From Stenopsyche tienmushanensis (Eukaryota > Arthropoda > Insecta > Trichoptera > Stenopsychidae): a DNA stretch of 64,000 nucleotides. Made by a program: the position numbers and the translations under genes. Each line of letters opens with the position of its first letter. The first letter of the stretch is position 1. Below the pieces are notes generated by a model that had not been told where the DNA came from, ran no database searches, and saw nothing but the letters and a program-made list of their open reading frames with translations. Shown here in pieces: positions 21,188 to 33,300 of the stretch. The stretch covers positions 124,001 through 188,000 of the forward strand of contig WACJ01000123.1 in NCBI GenBank assembly GCA_008973525.1, in the 5' to 3' direction.

Positions 21188-23722
21188 GTGCGAATGACAG
21201 TCGGAAGCGCGCGAGACTCGACGTCCGAGATGGGAGGGTTCGCGGCGGAGGGCGTCCCGGTCGCCGCCCTCAGGCGAATGAGGCGGCGTCCTCTCGACCT
21301 GCAGAAGTGTTACGTCCCGACGGAGACTTGGGACGAGCTCTCGATCGAGCCCGGGGAGTACGTCTCGGCGGGGCCGTACGTCTGCAGGGCGTACCCGAAG
21401 AGCGAGCCCGAGGGCGCCGTCGAGGCGGAGACGTCGGTGCGAGCGGGACCCGCCCCCGGGGCTGGCCCCGTCGCCGTCCGGAGGCTCCCTCGCCCCGCGC
21501 CCCTGGCGGAGCTCCGGCTGGACGTCGAGTTCGAGTCGTGCGAGGCGGCCGCCGCGTCCCTCGCCGACCGACGGCTGGTCGACGCCCTCCGGAGGCACGC
21601 GCTGCCGGCGCTCGCGCTCGCGGACGGCTGCCGCGTCTCCCTCGAGGGCGTCCCCGCGGCGAGGGGGCTCGGCGTCGCCGGCTTCTCGGCGACCTTCGGG
21701 CCGGACGACGCCGGCGTCGCCCTCGGCGCGGCGACCGGCCGCACGAGAGTGACGATAGTCGGCCGGAGGACGCCCGAGCTCGCCGGGGCCGCCGCGGAGC
21801 CCGCGCACGGCCTCGCGGACGTCTCGCGGAGGCTGATCGACGTCGTCGAGGCGAACGACCCGACTTCGGGCCGGCTCGGGAGCGGACCGCTGCGCCCGAC
21901 GAGCCAGGTAGGCGGACGCGCGGAGCGGAGGCTCCGCGCTCCGGTCGTGACGCGCCTCCTCGCCCCCAGGTGCTGCTGACGGGACCCGGCGGCTGCGGGA
22001 AGACGACGCTGATCCCGACGGTGGCGCGGGAGGCGCGGTGTCCCCTGGTGCGCGTCCGCGGGCAGGCGGCCAGCCGCAGCGAGCCCGGCCGGACCGAGGC
22101 GGACCTCCGGGACGCCTTCCGCCGGGCCCGCCTCAACGCTTCGATCGCCGGTGGGCTCCCGCTCTCGAGGCTCCCCCTCGCCGCCCCGACCCGGCCGCTC
22201 ACGTCGCGCTCTCTCTCTCCCCAGGCAGGTGCATCATCTTCATAGACGACATATCCAAGATGTGCCCCGGGAGGGGCGGAGGAGGGGCCGCCGGGAGGAT
22301 CGCGGCGCAGACGGCGATTCTGCTAGAGGAGGCGCGGAGCGTCCCCGGCCTGGTGGCGATCGCGGCGACGGACGACCCTCGCGACCTGGAGCCGGCCCTC
22401 CGGCGGCGCGGCAGGCTCGAGACCGAGGTGAGTCCGGCCGGCGCCCCGTCGGGGCTCGCGTCCCGCCCTCCGCTCACTCCCCCCTTCCGCAGATCCGCGT
22501 CGGGGCCCCGGACGAGGCGAGGAGGCGGCTGATCCTCCGGGGTCTCGTCGGAGACTTCGGGCTCGACGTCCCGCCGGGGGCACTCGACGAGCTCTGCGCG
22601 CGCGTCGCCGCCGCGACTCCGGGCTGCGTCGGCGCCGACCTGAAGCTGGCCGTCCGGAGGATCTCTCGGCGGACGGATGGGGCGGGCGGCCGCCGCGACC
22701 TCGACTTCTGGGAGGGCGAATTTCGCCTCGCCGTCGCCTGCGCGACCCCCGCGTCCCTGCGGGGCCCGATCGGGCGCGTCGCCTCCGAACCGGGCCCCCC
22801 CAGCGAGGTCGCCGGGTCGGAGGGCGTCTCCCGGGCCCTCGAGGTCGCCGCGCTGTGGCCGCTGAGACACCCCGGCGCCTTCTCGCGGATGGGCGTCGCC
22901 AGACCGAGAGGTGAGTCTCGGGCTTCGGGCGCGACCTCGCGCCCGACGCCCCCTGAGCTCGGTGTCCGCGGTTCCAGGCGTCCTGCTGCACGGGCCCCCC
23001 GGCTGCGGGAAGACGTCGCTGGTGAGGGCGCTCGCCCGGTCCGAGGCGCTGCGCTTCCTGTCCGCGTCGGCGGCCGAGCTGTACTCTCCGTTCGCGGGGG
23101 AAGCCGAGAGGGCCGTCGTCGAGCTTTTCCGCAGGGCGAGGCGCAGCTCGCCGTGCCTGATATTCATAGACGAGATAGGTGAGCGGTCGGCGAGACTCCC
23201 GAGTCCGTCGCGACGCGTCCTTTCCGTGACGTCTCTCTCCTTTCGCCAGACGCCGTCGCCGGGAGCCGCGGCGGGCGGGGGTCCGGGACGCGGGAGAAGA
23301 TCCTCGGTGCCCTCCTCGCCGAGATGGACGGCGTCGGGGGCGCCTTCGACGACGGGGTGATCGTCGTCGGCGCGACCAACCGGCCCGACGCGGTGGACGC
23401 CGCGCTCCTGCGCCCGGGGCGCTTCGACAGACACCTGGCGGTGGGGCCGCCCGACCGCGAGGCCCGCCTGAGGATCCTCGAGTCGGTCGCGAGGAAGACG
23501 CCGCTGGCGAGCGACGCGGACCTGGCGGCGCTCGCCGAGAGGACGGAGGGCTTCTCCGGGGCCGACCTGCGGAGCGTCTGCACGGAGGCGGCGCTGCTCG
23601 CGCTGACGGAGGGGGGCGCGGACGCGGAGGTTGTGTCGCGCGCCCACCTCGAAGCGGCGGCGGCGGCGGCGAGGCCTTCCCTCGCTCCCGAACACCTTCT
23701 CAGATACCCCGTCTCCACTTGA
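21188..23722 (+). CDS. AFG2B: AFG2 family double AAA ATPase, AFG2B/SPATA5L1-like
   Basis: Cytoplasmic Cdc48-like ATPase; in human the AFG2A-AFG2B complex releases factors from pre-60S ribosomal particles. Six exons keep phase: 21188-21907, 21970-22150, 22225-22427, 22493-22910, 22978-23178 and 23250-23722, totalling 731 residues. The N-terminal domain occupies about 1-240. D1 has Walker A GPGGCGKTT and Walker B IIFIDDISKM. D2 has Walker A GPPGCGKTS, Walker B LIFIDEIDAVAGSRG and sensor/arginine-finger block GATNRPDAVDAALLRPGRFD. The C-terminus ARPSLAPEHLLRY resembles AFG2B (VKPSLS) more than AFG2A. Several Met codons compete for the start; 21188 gives the longest frame, 21194 and 21230 are alternatives. 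Introns are 62-74 bp. D1 departs from consensus. AFG2A or a general AFG2 is the alternative call. Confidence 0.82.
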
Positions 23723-25182
23723 CGATCCTCGTTGCTAAATATTAATAAAATAAATACATGTTCATTCATTTATTTAACTTAAAAGATCCTAGAATCATTT
23801 GTATATAAATAGAAATATGTAAAAATATCACTAATCAAAAAAAAAATAACCTTTTTTGTTTGTGAGTAGAACATATAGTCCTTTGGCACCAGTTGTCCTC
23901 GAAAAAGTGAAAATATTTTTCTATACGAGAACGTGAGATAACTATTCTCCTGCAATATTAACCATTCTGTCGATAAAACGGTCTGGCCATACCATTTCAT
24001 TTTTGCGATGAGCTTTTTAAATAGTAGCTATGTATTTATCTTACTAAATCTAATATATTAATCCGTGTTCGGACTTACAGACAATGTTGCAGCTGTTTCA
24101 TAAGTTCATAAGAGGGTGGTATCTAGTTCCGTTTTTGAGCTAAAAAAATAGCTTAAAAACGAAGTTAGCCCTGTTTATACAAAGCTAGATTTGCTGGTTT
24201 GTTGGCACACAGCTTGCTCTACTAACTTGAAAATTGTTATTTTGTGCAAAAAGTTTTTTCTTCAATACGTTGAGTACTGTAGCATCAGCATCATTCATAG
24301 TTCAAATTCTAACGAATCAGCTAGTGATACCAAAATGAAGAGATGAACATGTACAGTATAACCAGGCATTTTAAACATACCACAAAATTGAAAAAAACAT
24401 GCGTAATTTTAATGTTTTTCATCAATCTTCATACAAAATGTATGAGAATCCAGTCAGATCTTTTTCAACGTAATAGCAACATTCATTGGCAGAAGGGTTA
24501 AATTAATTTACCTCGTTATAAAATAGCGAGCACATATATTAATTTAGCTTAGAATATTGTTGTTTTATTGTGTAGCTCTGTTACCAAAAGTGCAATTAAA
24601 TTTAAAGTGGGAAAACATAGTACGACAATATAATTTTAATTACACTTCCAGCTCAATAAATTACAGAGATGCAGGATTGCTTTTTAATATATATATATAT
24701 ATATAATACACTTAAACCTTTTTTTGTGCGGTAGATGCGTTCCGCGAAAAATCACACAAAAAAAGCTATAACTTACATAGAAAAAGTGAAGATGTGATTC
24801 ATGGATTTTAAAAACCGCATAATTTTTAAGCAGCCATAAAAAGTATATCCAAAATCGCATAAAAAAACAGGAAAACAAAAGCAATTAAAAAATAACATTT
24901 TTGGTAACTTGATTTTTATGCTTTCCGCTTACAGAGTTGATGTGGTGCAAAGTGACCCGAATCACGCCAAGATTGTACGAATATTCGAAGGAAAAAGTGA
25001 TTAATGGTTTCTAAATAGTTTTTTATAATTTATCAAATTGATGATTGTTAATTTTGGAATCTTTTTGTAGTATAATGTTAACGGTCGTTCGGACAAGGTC
25101 GAAATCGGTGGCGTTCGGACCCGCGGAGCTGACAGTCGGGCCGCGTCTCGAGCGCCGGGAGTCGGGAGTCGAGACCGCCGCC
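23723..25182. other. Intergenic between the AAA ATPase and BCL7
   Basis: Strongly AT-rich. It holds a polyadenylation-like aataaa shortly after the ATPase stop (about 23744), a short (AT)n run near 24688-24705, and a Tigger-related short element at about 24707. No gene seen. Confidence 0.45.
24707..24870. mobile_element. Tigger-related terminal repeat fragment
   Basis: The left end (tacacttaaacctttttttg then tgcggtagatgcgttccgcg) closely matches the terminal repeats of the element at 12614-13687. The internal piece ttttaaaaaccgcataattt matches (in reverse complement or nearby order) sequence inside the other copies. The right boundary is not clear. Confidence 0.5.
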
Positions 25183-25745
25183 ATGTCGCGCTCCGTCCGC
25201 GCCGAGACGCGACAGCGCGGGGCCACCCGCGACGAGATGAAGCGGGCGATGCACGCCGTGGAGCGCGTCCGCCACTGGTACCGATCCGGGCGCGCCGCCC
25301 CCCGACCGACGCCCCGCGCGCTCGCTCGCCTCTCACCGCTCTCCCCGTTCGTCTTTTCAGGGAAAAAAAATGGGTGACGATAGGCGAGACCACCATGAAG
25401 ATCTTCAAATGGGTTCCCATATCGAGCAGCGAACAGAAGAAGAAAACGTCCGCCAAGACCGACAACAAAGAGAACGCCCCCGTCTCGAAGAAAGGCCACG
25501 ACTCCTCCAACTCCAACTTCGGACTCGCCGAAGACTCCAACACGTGTAAGACGCGAATCCTTTTCTAGATATAATTTCGCAAATCGCAGGCTGCAACTGA
25601 CGACGGTCGCGTTTCAGGCTTCTCCACCGTCAGCGACTCTCAGGACCCGATCAATTTTTCATCCTCTCATATGGCATTCTCCGAAGACTCCAACTCGCAG
25701 AGCAGCGAAGCCGGACTGGCCGCCAAGAGACTGAAGACCGAATGA
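25183..25745 (+). CDS. BCL7: BCL7 family SWI/SNF (BAF) complex subunit
   Basis: Small nuclear accessory subunit of SWI/SNF chromatin remodellers. Three exons keep phase: 25183-25277, 25361-25545 and 25618-25745, for 135 residues. The N-terminal BCL7 domain is plain: MSRSVRAETRQRG, then HAVERVRHW, then across the first intron EKKWVTIGETTMKIFKWVPI. The C-terminal half is Ser/Lys-rich and acidic (FSTVSDSQDPINF... SEDSNSQSSEAGLAAKRLK) and ends at TGA. The start Met lies in a gccgccATG context and begins the conserved MSRS sequence, which settles the choice. Introns are 83 and 72 bp. It sits in its own short GC-rich island flanked by AT-rich DNA. Confidence 0.92.
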
Positions 25746-27332
25746 GCGTCGTTCCGAACCGACCCGACGCTGAAAAGATATTGTGCGCTCTCAGAACTCT
25801 TCTAATATTATGACGATGTCGAAACGCAAATTTACATTGCGGGGTGCTCAGACGTCGTCTCCGTTCGATTTTCAGGTGCGAGACTCCCCGGTGTGAATTT
25901 CTCGATGTCGGGGGAACGACGGCATCGGGGAAGTCCCGCGGAGGCGTCCGAGGAGATCGTCTCTTTCGCTTCGGTTCCGTTCGCATCGTAGCCTCCTCCC
26001 TCTCCGCGCGCCTTCGAGTCGAACCGTTCGTTTCGATTTGCGATCACGCACTGGGAATTTTCATAAAAATATGCAGAATGAACCGTGTGTTTTATTTATA
26101 ACCGCATCATTTACAAAGTTCTTTCATAGATTGACGCTGGAAATTCTCAAGCTCTCATGATTTGCCAAAGCAAGTGTCGTCTCAACGGAACGAACGGCAA
26201 GGTGTACCTTGCGTTGATGGATCTCAGAGTGGCTGATAAAATGACACTTTCCAGTTGAATTGCATTAGATTATAAATATTTCTGATAATTGATAAATTTC
26301 AACAATGCGAATAAAAATGCAAGTATCTAAATGATGACATGTTTAATTGATTTTTATGCTGAATTTTCTCACTAAAAATAATTCCGATGAGATGAAAACT
26401 TAAATATATTCCACACGTGTAAATAATGAGATTGTGATCTTCCAAATATTAGTATGTTTCGAAATACATATTTCCTACAAATGTACAATTATCTAAGATG
26501 TTTGTGCTCGACGAGTGGACCGCTGGACTGCTTGCGGGCCATATTTGAATGCTATTCAGAGACATTGCAATAATAGATTTATTTAAAACTACAAAATTGA
26601 TTTGAATTGTTAAAATCCACAATTGACAGTGAAATGCTCAATCGTGTCTGAAAAATCTCAGGTTTGGCAGTAACCAAAAGAGCAGCTACACATGTCTTCT
26701 GCCTAAAATGCAAAGGACAAGAAATTTGCCGTTTTAATTGTACTTATTGAAACGACATTAAAATTGAAAATATAATAGTGGTTTTATGCATGGACTTAAA
26801 TCAATTTTATGAATATTGTATTAGATGATAAAGTGAATACATTCTACGTTAATTTCATTTTTAATAATGACGTTTAGAACGACTCACAGAGTATTTTAGA
26901 AATTTCATCGATACTATGAATTTATAAATTGAAAATTTCCTGCCATCGTCACACTTATTATTCACGTCTGATTATAATCAATTTTATACAAAAATATAGA
27001 ATAAATATAAATTAATTAAAAAAAATGTCTTATTATTTTTTCTGTTTGATTATCGAAATTACTGCGACTCGACTCCGAACTTAAATAATAATTGAAATGT
27101 TCCCCGTGAAAAAATATAACATTCCAATATGCATTTATTTATTTCCTGTTTATTTAAGTCTGCAGTTTTTTCCTAACAGTGTCAGAGGTCGAGCTTCATT
27201 CACAATTGAGAACTAGCGATAAATAATTTGATTATGTCAAAAGCTAAACATAAATCTCTCAAAAGAAACGTTTTTATCACTCCCGAGTCAATCAGTTATT
27301 TTATTTACACTCAAATACGGCACATTCTCGTT
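25746..27332. other. BCL7 3' UTR and intergenic region
   Basis: GC-rich to about 26.05 kb, probably the BCL7 3' UTR, then AT-rich with nothing recognisable. Confidence 0.4.
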
Positions 27333-30300
27333 ATGTTCATCTCGCGTTTGACACTCGTATTTATTCAAACTGTCATATTAGAAATAAATTCTTTTCCTTT
27401 GACCAAAAATGTGAACCGAAAACCTTTAATACCGACAAACAAACAGGTCAGTGAGATATCCGTATTAAAAGTCTTAATCCAATCATATTCTTATACTATA
27501 TAAATATTCTATCAGTTAATGCACGAGACTAATCGGAGTACTCTTTTGTAGATTTCATTTTTGCAAAATTTTGGTTATTTGGACGGGGGTCAGACGGGAT
27601 ATGAAGCACAATATTCAGAAGATACCGTGGTCGAAGCTATCATAAATATGCAGAGGTTCGGTGGCATTGAACAGACGGGATATTTTGATAAGGAAACTAT
27701 TGAAGTGAGCTCACGATATCAAATATGTCTGTGTTTTATAGCATTTAAATTTTATTCATTATAAATTAATTTTGTTAGATGCATTGCCATGCTTCCTAAT
27801 TTAAGAATTAAATCTTAGAACATAGTTATTATTTTCACACTTTGCCACAGTGCAAAAGTTATCTACGAGGAACGCACAATGGAAATAGATGCAATGACAC
27901 ATTTGCTTCGTGGAATGCTGTGATAATCTTGCTCAATGCGTTTATATTATTTTATTGTAAAACAATTATTATAAAATCATTTATGCTATACAATAATATT
28001 TATAGTCGTGGAAAATTTTCATTTTTAGTTATTAAATAAACGGAGATGCGGTGTCAAGGATATAATAAAAGACAACAAACGTAGGCGAAGATATGTAACT
28101 GTCGGACACGGGTGGAGAAAGAGAAGAATAACATATCGGTATGAATTTTAAAATTAACCTTTTGCACTCGAGATCCTTTTTCGCGCAGTGAACCAGTAAC
28201 TCGAGACGTTTCACAGAATTTTTGGCGAATTTCTTAACACTATACCACTAATGAATGTATAAAACGTTCATATTTTAACATTTCATATATCTTTACATCT
28301 TTATGCATATAATTGCTTAAATATTAGTCTATAATTTTGCTGTGTTTCATAAAACAATTGCCATGATGCATGCTCGGCTTGTCAGGGCAAGTATTACAAT
28401 AGTATTTAGGTTAGGTTAGGTATAGAGCGTAGAGACTCCGCTTCAAAGAAACTTAACGTAAAAAGTTATTGCCACGCATCGAGTTTCTGTTTCAAGCCGA
28501 ATGGTGAGCGAGAGTCACCTCTCGAGTTGCGGCATCAAATCATAAGTGTTAATATTTTATTCAAAGATGTAAGGGAAGCTTAATCGTATGAATGCACTTC
28601 AGTCTGCTAATTGAAAGGAAAAAATGTTGATTGTAGTTTGTGTGTATTAGTAGTATTTGTTAACTTCTGTTCAAATAATTTTAATTAAAATTAAACATCT
28701 AAATTTTACAAAAATCTTAATCTTGAATGAAACATTTACATATTAATAGAATCTAAAGTACATTCTATTTATTGCACAAAGAAAAAGATGTATAAAACTA
28801 TTAATGAATATTACTCGTTTTTATGGAGACAGTTGTAATATCAAATATTAATTAATTACTAAAATCTAGAAGAAAATATGCTCAATATTAACGATCAATT
28901 CTTATATATTTCAGTATTATTAATTGGAATTCATATTTGGGGGAGGAAATTGTAAAAAATGAAACTAAACGAGCATTGGATGTGTGGGCGAAATATGGAA
29001 ATTTAACATTTATTCCCGTCAACGATTCTCCTGCAGATATAAAAGTATCTTTTTATAGTGGCAAACATGGAGATCTGTCCGTAACTCGTATTATTTTCAA
29101 TTTCTTTCAAATAATTCACTACTTACTTTTTACTAACCTTACTGCGTCAATTCAATATTAGATTCCCCTTCGATGGTCCTGGAAATATATTGGCTCACGC
29201 ATTTTTCCCTTATATTCCGGGAGGTGGAAATATTCATTTTGACGATGATGAAATTTGGTCTTTGGAAAATAGCGAAATAGAAGATGCGACGGCGTTCTTT
29301 CCGGTAGCCGTTCACGAGTTAGGACACTCTCTAGGAATCGGACACTCTGATATTCCCGAGTCCATAATGTTTCCATATTACACGGAAGAAGTGCCAGAAC
29401 GTCTAGATAAGGATGATATCATGGCTATGTATGAACTCTATTGTAAGTATGTAACGAATATTGTATTATGAATAGCATGTACTGAATATTGTATTTATAT
29501 AACTTCTATATTTTCTTCAATTTCATAAAGGAATAAAATGTACGAACCATTTAATTACATTTTTAAAGAAATTACAAGATTATTATGTAGATGGATGAAA
29601 GAATTATATATTTTCAGTAAAGTATCCATTGCCAAATCAGGGTTTCGAGCATTCAACCAATAACACTAGAGAAGTTACTTTACAAACCGAAACAACAACT
29701 GCCTCTATACATGAAGCGCATGACAATGAAGTAACGGATACATCACGTAGTGAATTGGATTCATCTACAGTACCTACTAAACTGTATACAAGAAATAACT
29801 TAGAGACAACATATCATGGAGATTTTGAAACTGTAGATGACCATAAAAAATATGAAAGTAAATTTGGAATTCAAAATACTTCATTTAATAAGTACGAAGA
29901 ACTTTGTAATGGTTTTGATACAATCGCTGTGCTTAGAGAAGAACTATTTGTGTTTAAAGGAAAGGTAAAATTTACGATATATTCTAGTATATGATTTTGA
30001 TTCCTTACTAACTTCCCTACGTCCCTAGAAAATAAAACACTTATATACAAAACCATACTAAAACTTATTTGAACGTATGGAATACAGCTCTGGGGTACCG
30101 TATCGACCTCCAATATTGACATTCTCCAACATTTTCAGTCCAAAGTGCTACGTACTATAGGCAATACTCCATGGTATGTGACAAACGATATCATATACAG
30201 GGAACTAATTATATCTACAGTGAAGCAGGAAATTGAAAGTTATAGTCAAAAATATATGAAAAGACTAAACACACACCCTAACCGTCCGGTCTAAGAGCTA

Positions 30301-33300
30301 ACCAACCAAACCTCCGGGATGCGTAGGCTGAAAAGATATATGGTCCATATTTTTACTTTACTTTGGGTGGCTCCTTCAGCCCTATAAGAGATCCCCGGCC
30401 ACCGACAACGCTTGCCGCCATTTTCGTCTGTCCTGGGGCTCCTCACTCCAATTTCCCAGGCCCAGACATGTAGTGTCTTTTTTGACTTGATCAGTTCAGC
30501 GTAGCCGAGATCTTCCGACGGGTCTACTGCCATTTGTCCCCGAATCCAAAATGGTATGAGGGACTCTAGGGGGATTAGACGGCATCTGTGCCACATGGCC
30601 TGCCCACTGGAGATGGCGGATTTTAACGAAGCTTCTTATTGACGCCTCGCCGAACATATCCATGACCTTATGATTTGACCTCATGACTTCAGAGTCAGAG
30701 GTTTCGCCTTGGAGGGATCTGAAATTTTTTAAAAATATTTTTCTTTTGAACCTCTCTAGGCGCATTGCATTGTGGATGGTTATGGTCCATGTTTCACCGC
30801 CGTAAACCACTACCGGCCTTATTAATGTTTTAAAAAATTTAATTCTTTGTTCTCGTCGATAGTAATTATTCCCCAATAAGATTTTCAGGCATTATCACTG
30901 ATTACCGTTTTGAATCCTGGAGGTTATTTCGTTTTTCATTAAATTAAAGCATTCACCCTCGATACCATCATTATTTCATTTTAGTACAGTTGATTTTCAT
31001 ACCAAAATTAGCAGCAGCTCCGTTGATAGACGTAAGTGCCGCCAAAGCCTCTGATCTCGATTTAGACACGACATCAATGTCGTTAGCAAAGGCCAAATGC
31101 ATTGCATTATCCTTCCATGGATCTGCGTATCCCGATCTGCGAGCCTCCCAATTGTTAATCTCTCTTAAAACTCCCTTATTCTTCTTCTCTTCATCATAAA
31201 AAGTTGCTTGTAAACTTAATATATTTTTTTTCTTGTAGAATGTCTGGAGATACAAAAAAAGGGGTAAATTGGAAGATGGTTATCCAGTAGCTTTAGAAAC
31301 AATGTTTCCATTTTTGCCAACAACGCTCGATAGAATTGATGCAGTCTATGAAAGAAAAAATGGTTCAATTACTGTATTTTCTGGTAAATCTTATAATGTA
31401 TTGTTAGACCGCATTAAAAATGTTCAAAGCTTATTCAAAGTAACAAATTGCATTCATCCTAATTTTTTAATTTTTGCAATTTAGAAACAATCTGATCAGA
31501 ATTTGAATTCAGAACATAAACAATTTCCTGATATAGTAAATAGGGAGCAGCAGCATAGTGTTAAGCTTCATCATAATAGTTTTATTTTTCCCCAAAAGCC
31601 ATGTCTATGTACCCAAGTGCCAGATGCGTAGATGGATATGGATCCGTAGATTGCATGGTATGCAAACTCCTGCCACTGAAACCTCACTCTGCGCCACACA
31701 ACCTAAACATTTTGCCACATGCCGCCCTGGATGTACCGTCAACAACGTGCTGGTTAAAAGAGCACCTCTCCGCCAACGCGATGCCAAGACATAATTGATA
31801 TACCTTGAAAGAAAATTTAGAGAACACTATCCCTGATATGAACTAATATTCGTTTGCTTCACATTATGGAAAAACCATCACTGGTGGCCACAAGATCCAC
31901 AGAGGTCCAGCAACCAAAACATGTGCCTTAAAATGAGACAGGAAACCAATTGTGCATAAAAGAATTATTATTGAATTTAATTGAAGCAGCAGAAAAAAAA
32001 CCTAGACAAAGAGCAAAGATTAGACAATAACCCATATTAATTTATGCTCTAATCCTCAAGAGTGAGTGTGCTCAAATAGAAAAATTCTGAATGGAAGAAA
32101 GAAAACAAACTATATATATGTGAAAGAAACCCCAGGACAAAAAAATATGCCATTAAAAATAAAACTTTATTAAAAAGGAAGTCGTGCTGCCTTCAATATA
32201 AAGCGCACAAGGAGGTGAATAGAATAGACGGATGTGACACTTTCCTATAAACGGACATTGAAAAGGCCCTAGTCCTGCAGTGAACAGTTTGCATGAGTTG
32301 ACCTATTATATCCAGAATTCATTTGAAATAAGCAATAGTCAAGAAAACAAAACCAAAGATAACAATGGATAAGTGATGAGACATGGGACGTGATTGAAGC
32401 AAGAAAGCAGCTAAAATCAAAAGGTATAACCTCCACTCAGTACAATGCAAATCTATCCAGAGACTGCTAACGTGACAAAAACAATTATATAAACAAGATT
32501 TTCCAAGAGATTGAATCCAATTCCCAAAATGCCCTAACCAGTGACCTCTTTAAAAGTCAATCTGCTCACAAAAGATTTTAAAGCAAAAAATTGGACGATC
32601 AAGAACGAAGACAGTTCACTGATAAGTAAACGCGAAGGTTTCTCAAGGAGATGGAAGTCTTACTGTAAAAACCTATACAAGGACCGACTACAATCCTTAG
32701 AGAGTTCACCAATATTACAACTGCCATACGCAACAAAAGAATCAAGTATGAGGGTCTCCTCAATTAAGAGCCAATCCAAGAGATCCTTAAAAACATCGGA
32801 AAAAACGGATACTGCTCACTACGTCAAATATGTGAGAAAATATGAGATGACTGCAAGTGGCCAAATGAATGGATCAACTCTACAATTGTTCCTATACACA
32901 AAAAAGTGGTCAAACAATTTCTATAATTGCGCATGCCAGCAAAATAATGCTACACATCCTATAGGACATCAGAATGCTTATTGAAAAATCCTAGGAGTCC
33001 AATGTTTATTTATGGAAACCCAACAGCTTTACATATATAATTAAGCATGGATTAGAGAAATTACAAAGCCAATTATAGGATTTCACATTTAGAAATAGAT
33101 TAGAGCTTTAGCAAATTTTAGCTTTTAATTCAAGTTTAGAAATACGTAACCATTGCAATTATTTCTATTTTTTGCTGATTTTTCAAGTCATATTCCTATG
33201 ATGCTTTGTTTTTTTGGATTACACAAAGCTTGTGAAAATGAGAGTCCCTAGTCACCTGATAAAAATGATCACAGTGCCCTATACTGACGGATCGTCACAA

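Noticed and set aside
22199..23695. Minus-strand 498-codon frame opposite the AAA ATPase
   Set aside because: Antisense to six well-phased exons that carry Walker motifs; composition is typical of a shadow frame.
31558..31798. Cys-rich frames considered as a trypsin-inhibitor-like (TIL) domain
   Set aside because: The cysteine spacing does not fit and the frames overlap each other inside an MMP intron filled with retroelement remnants.
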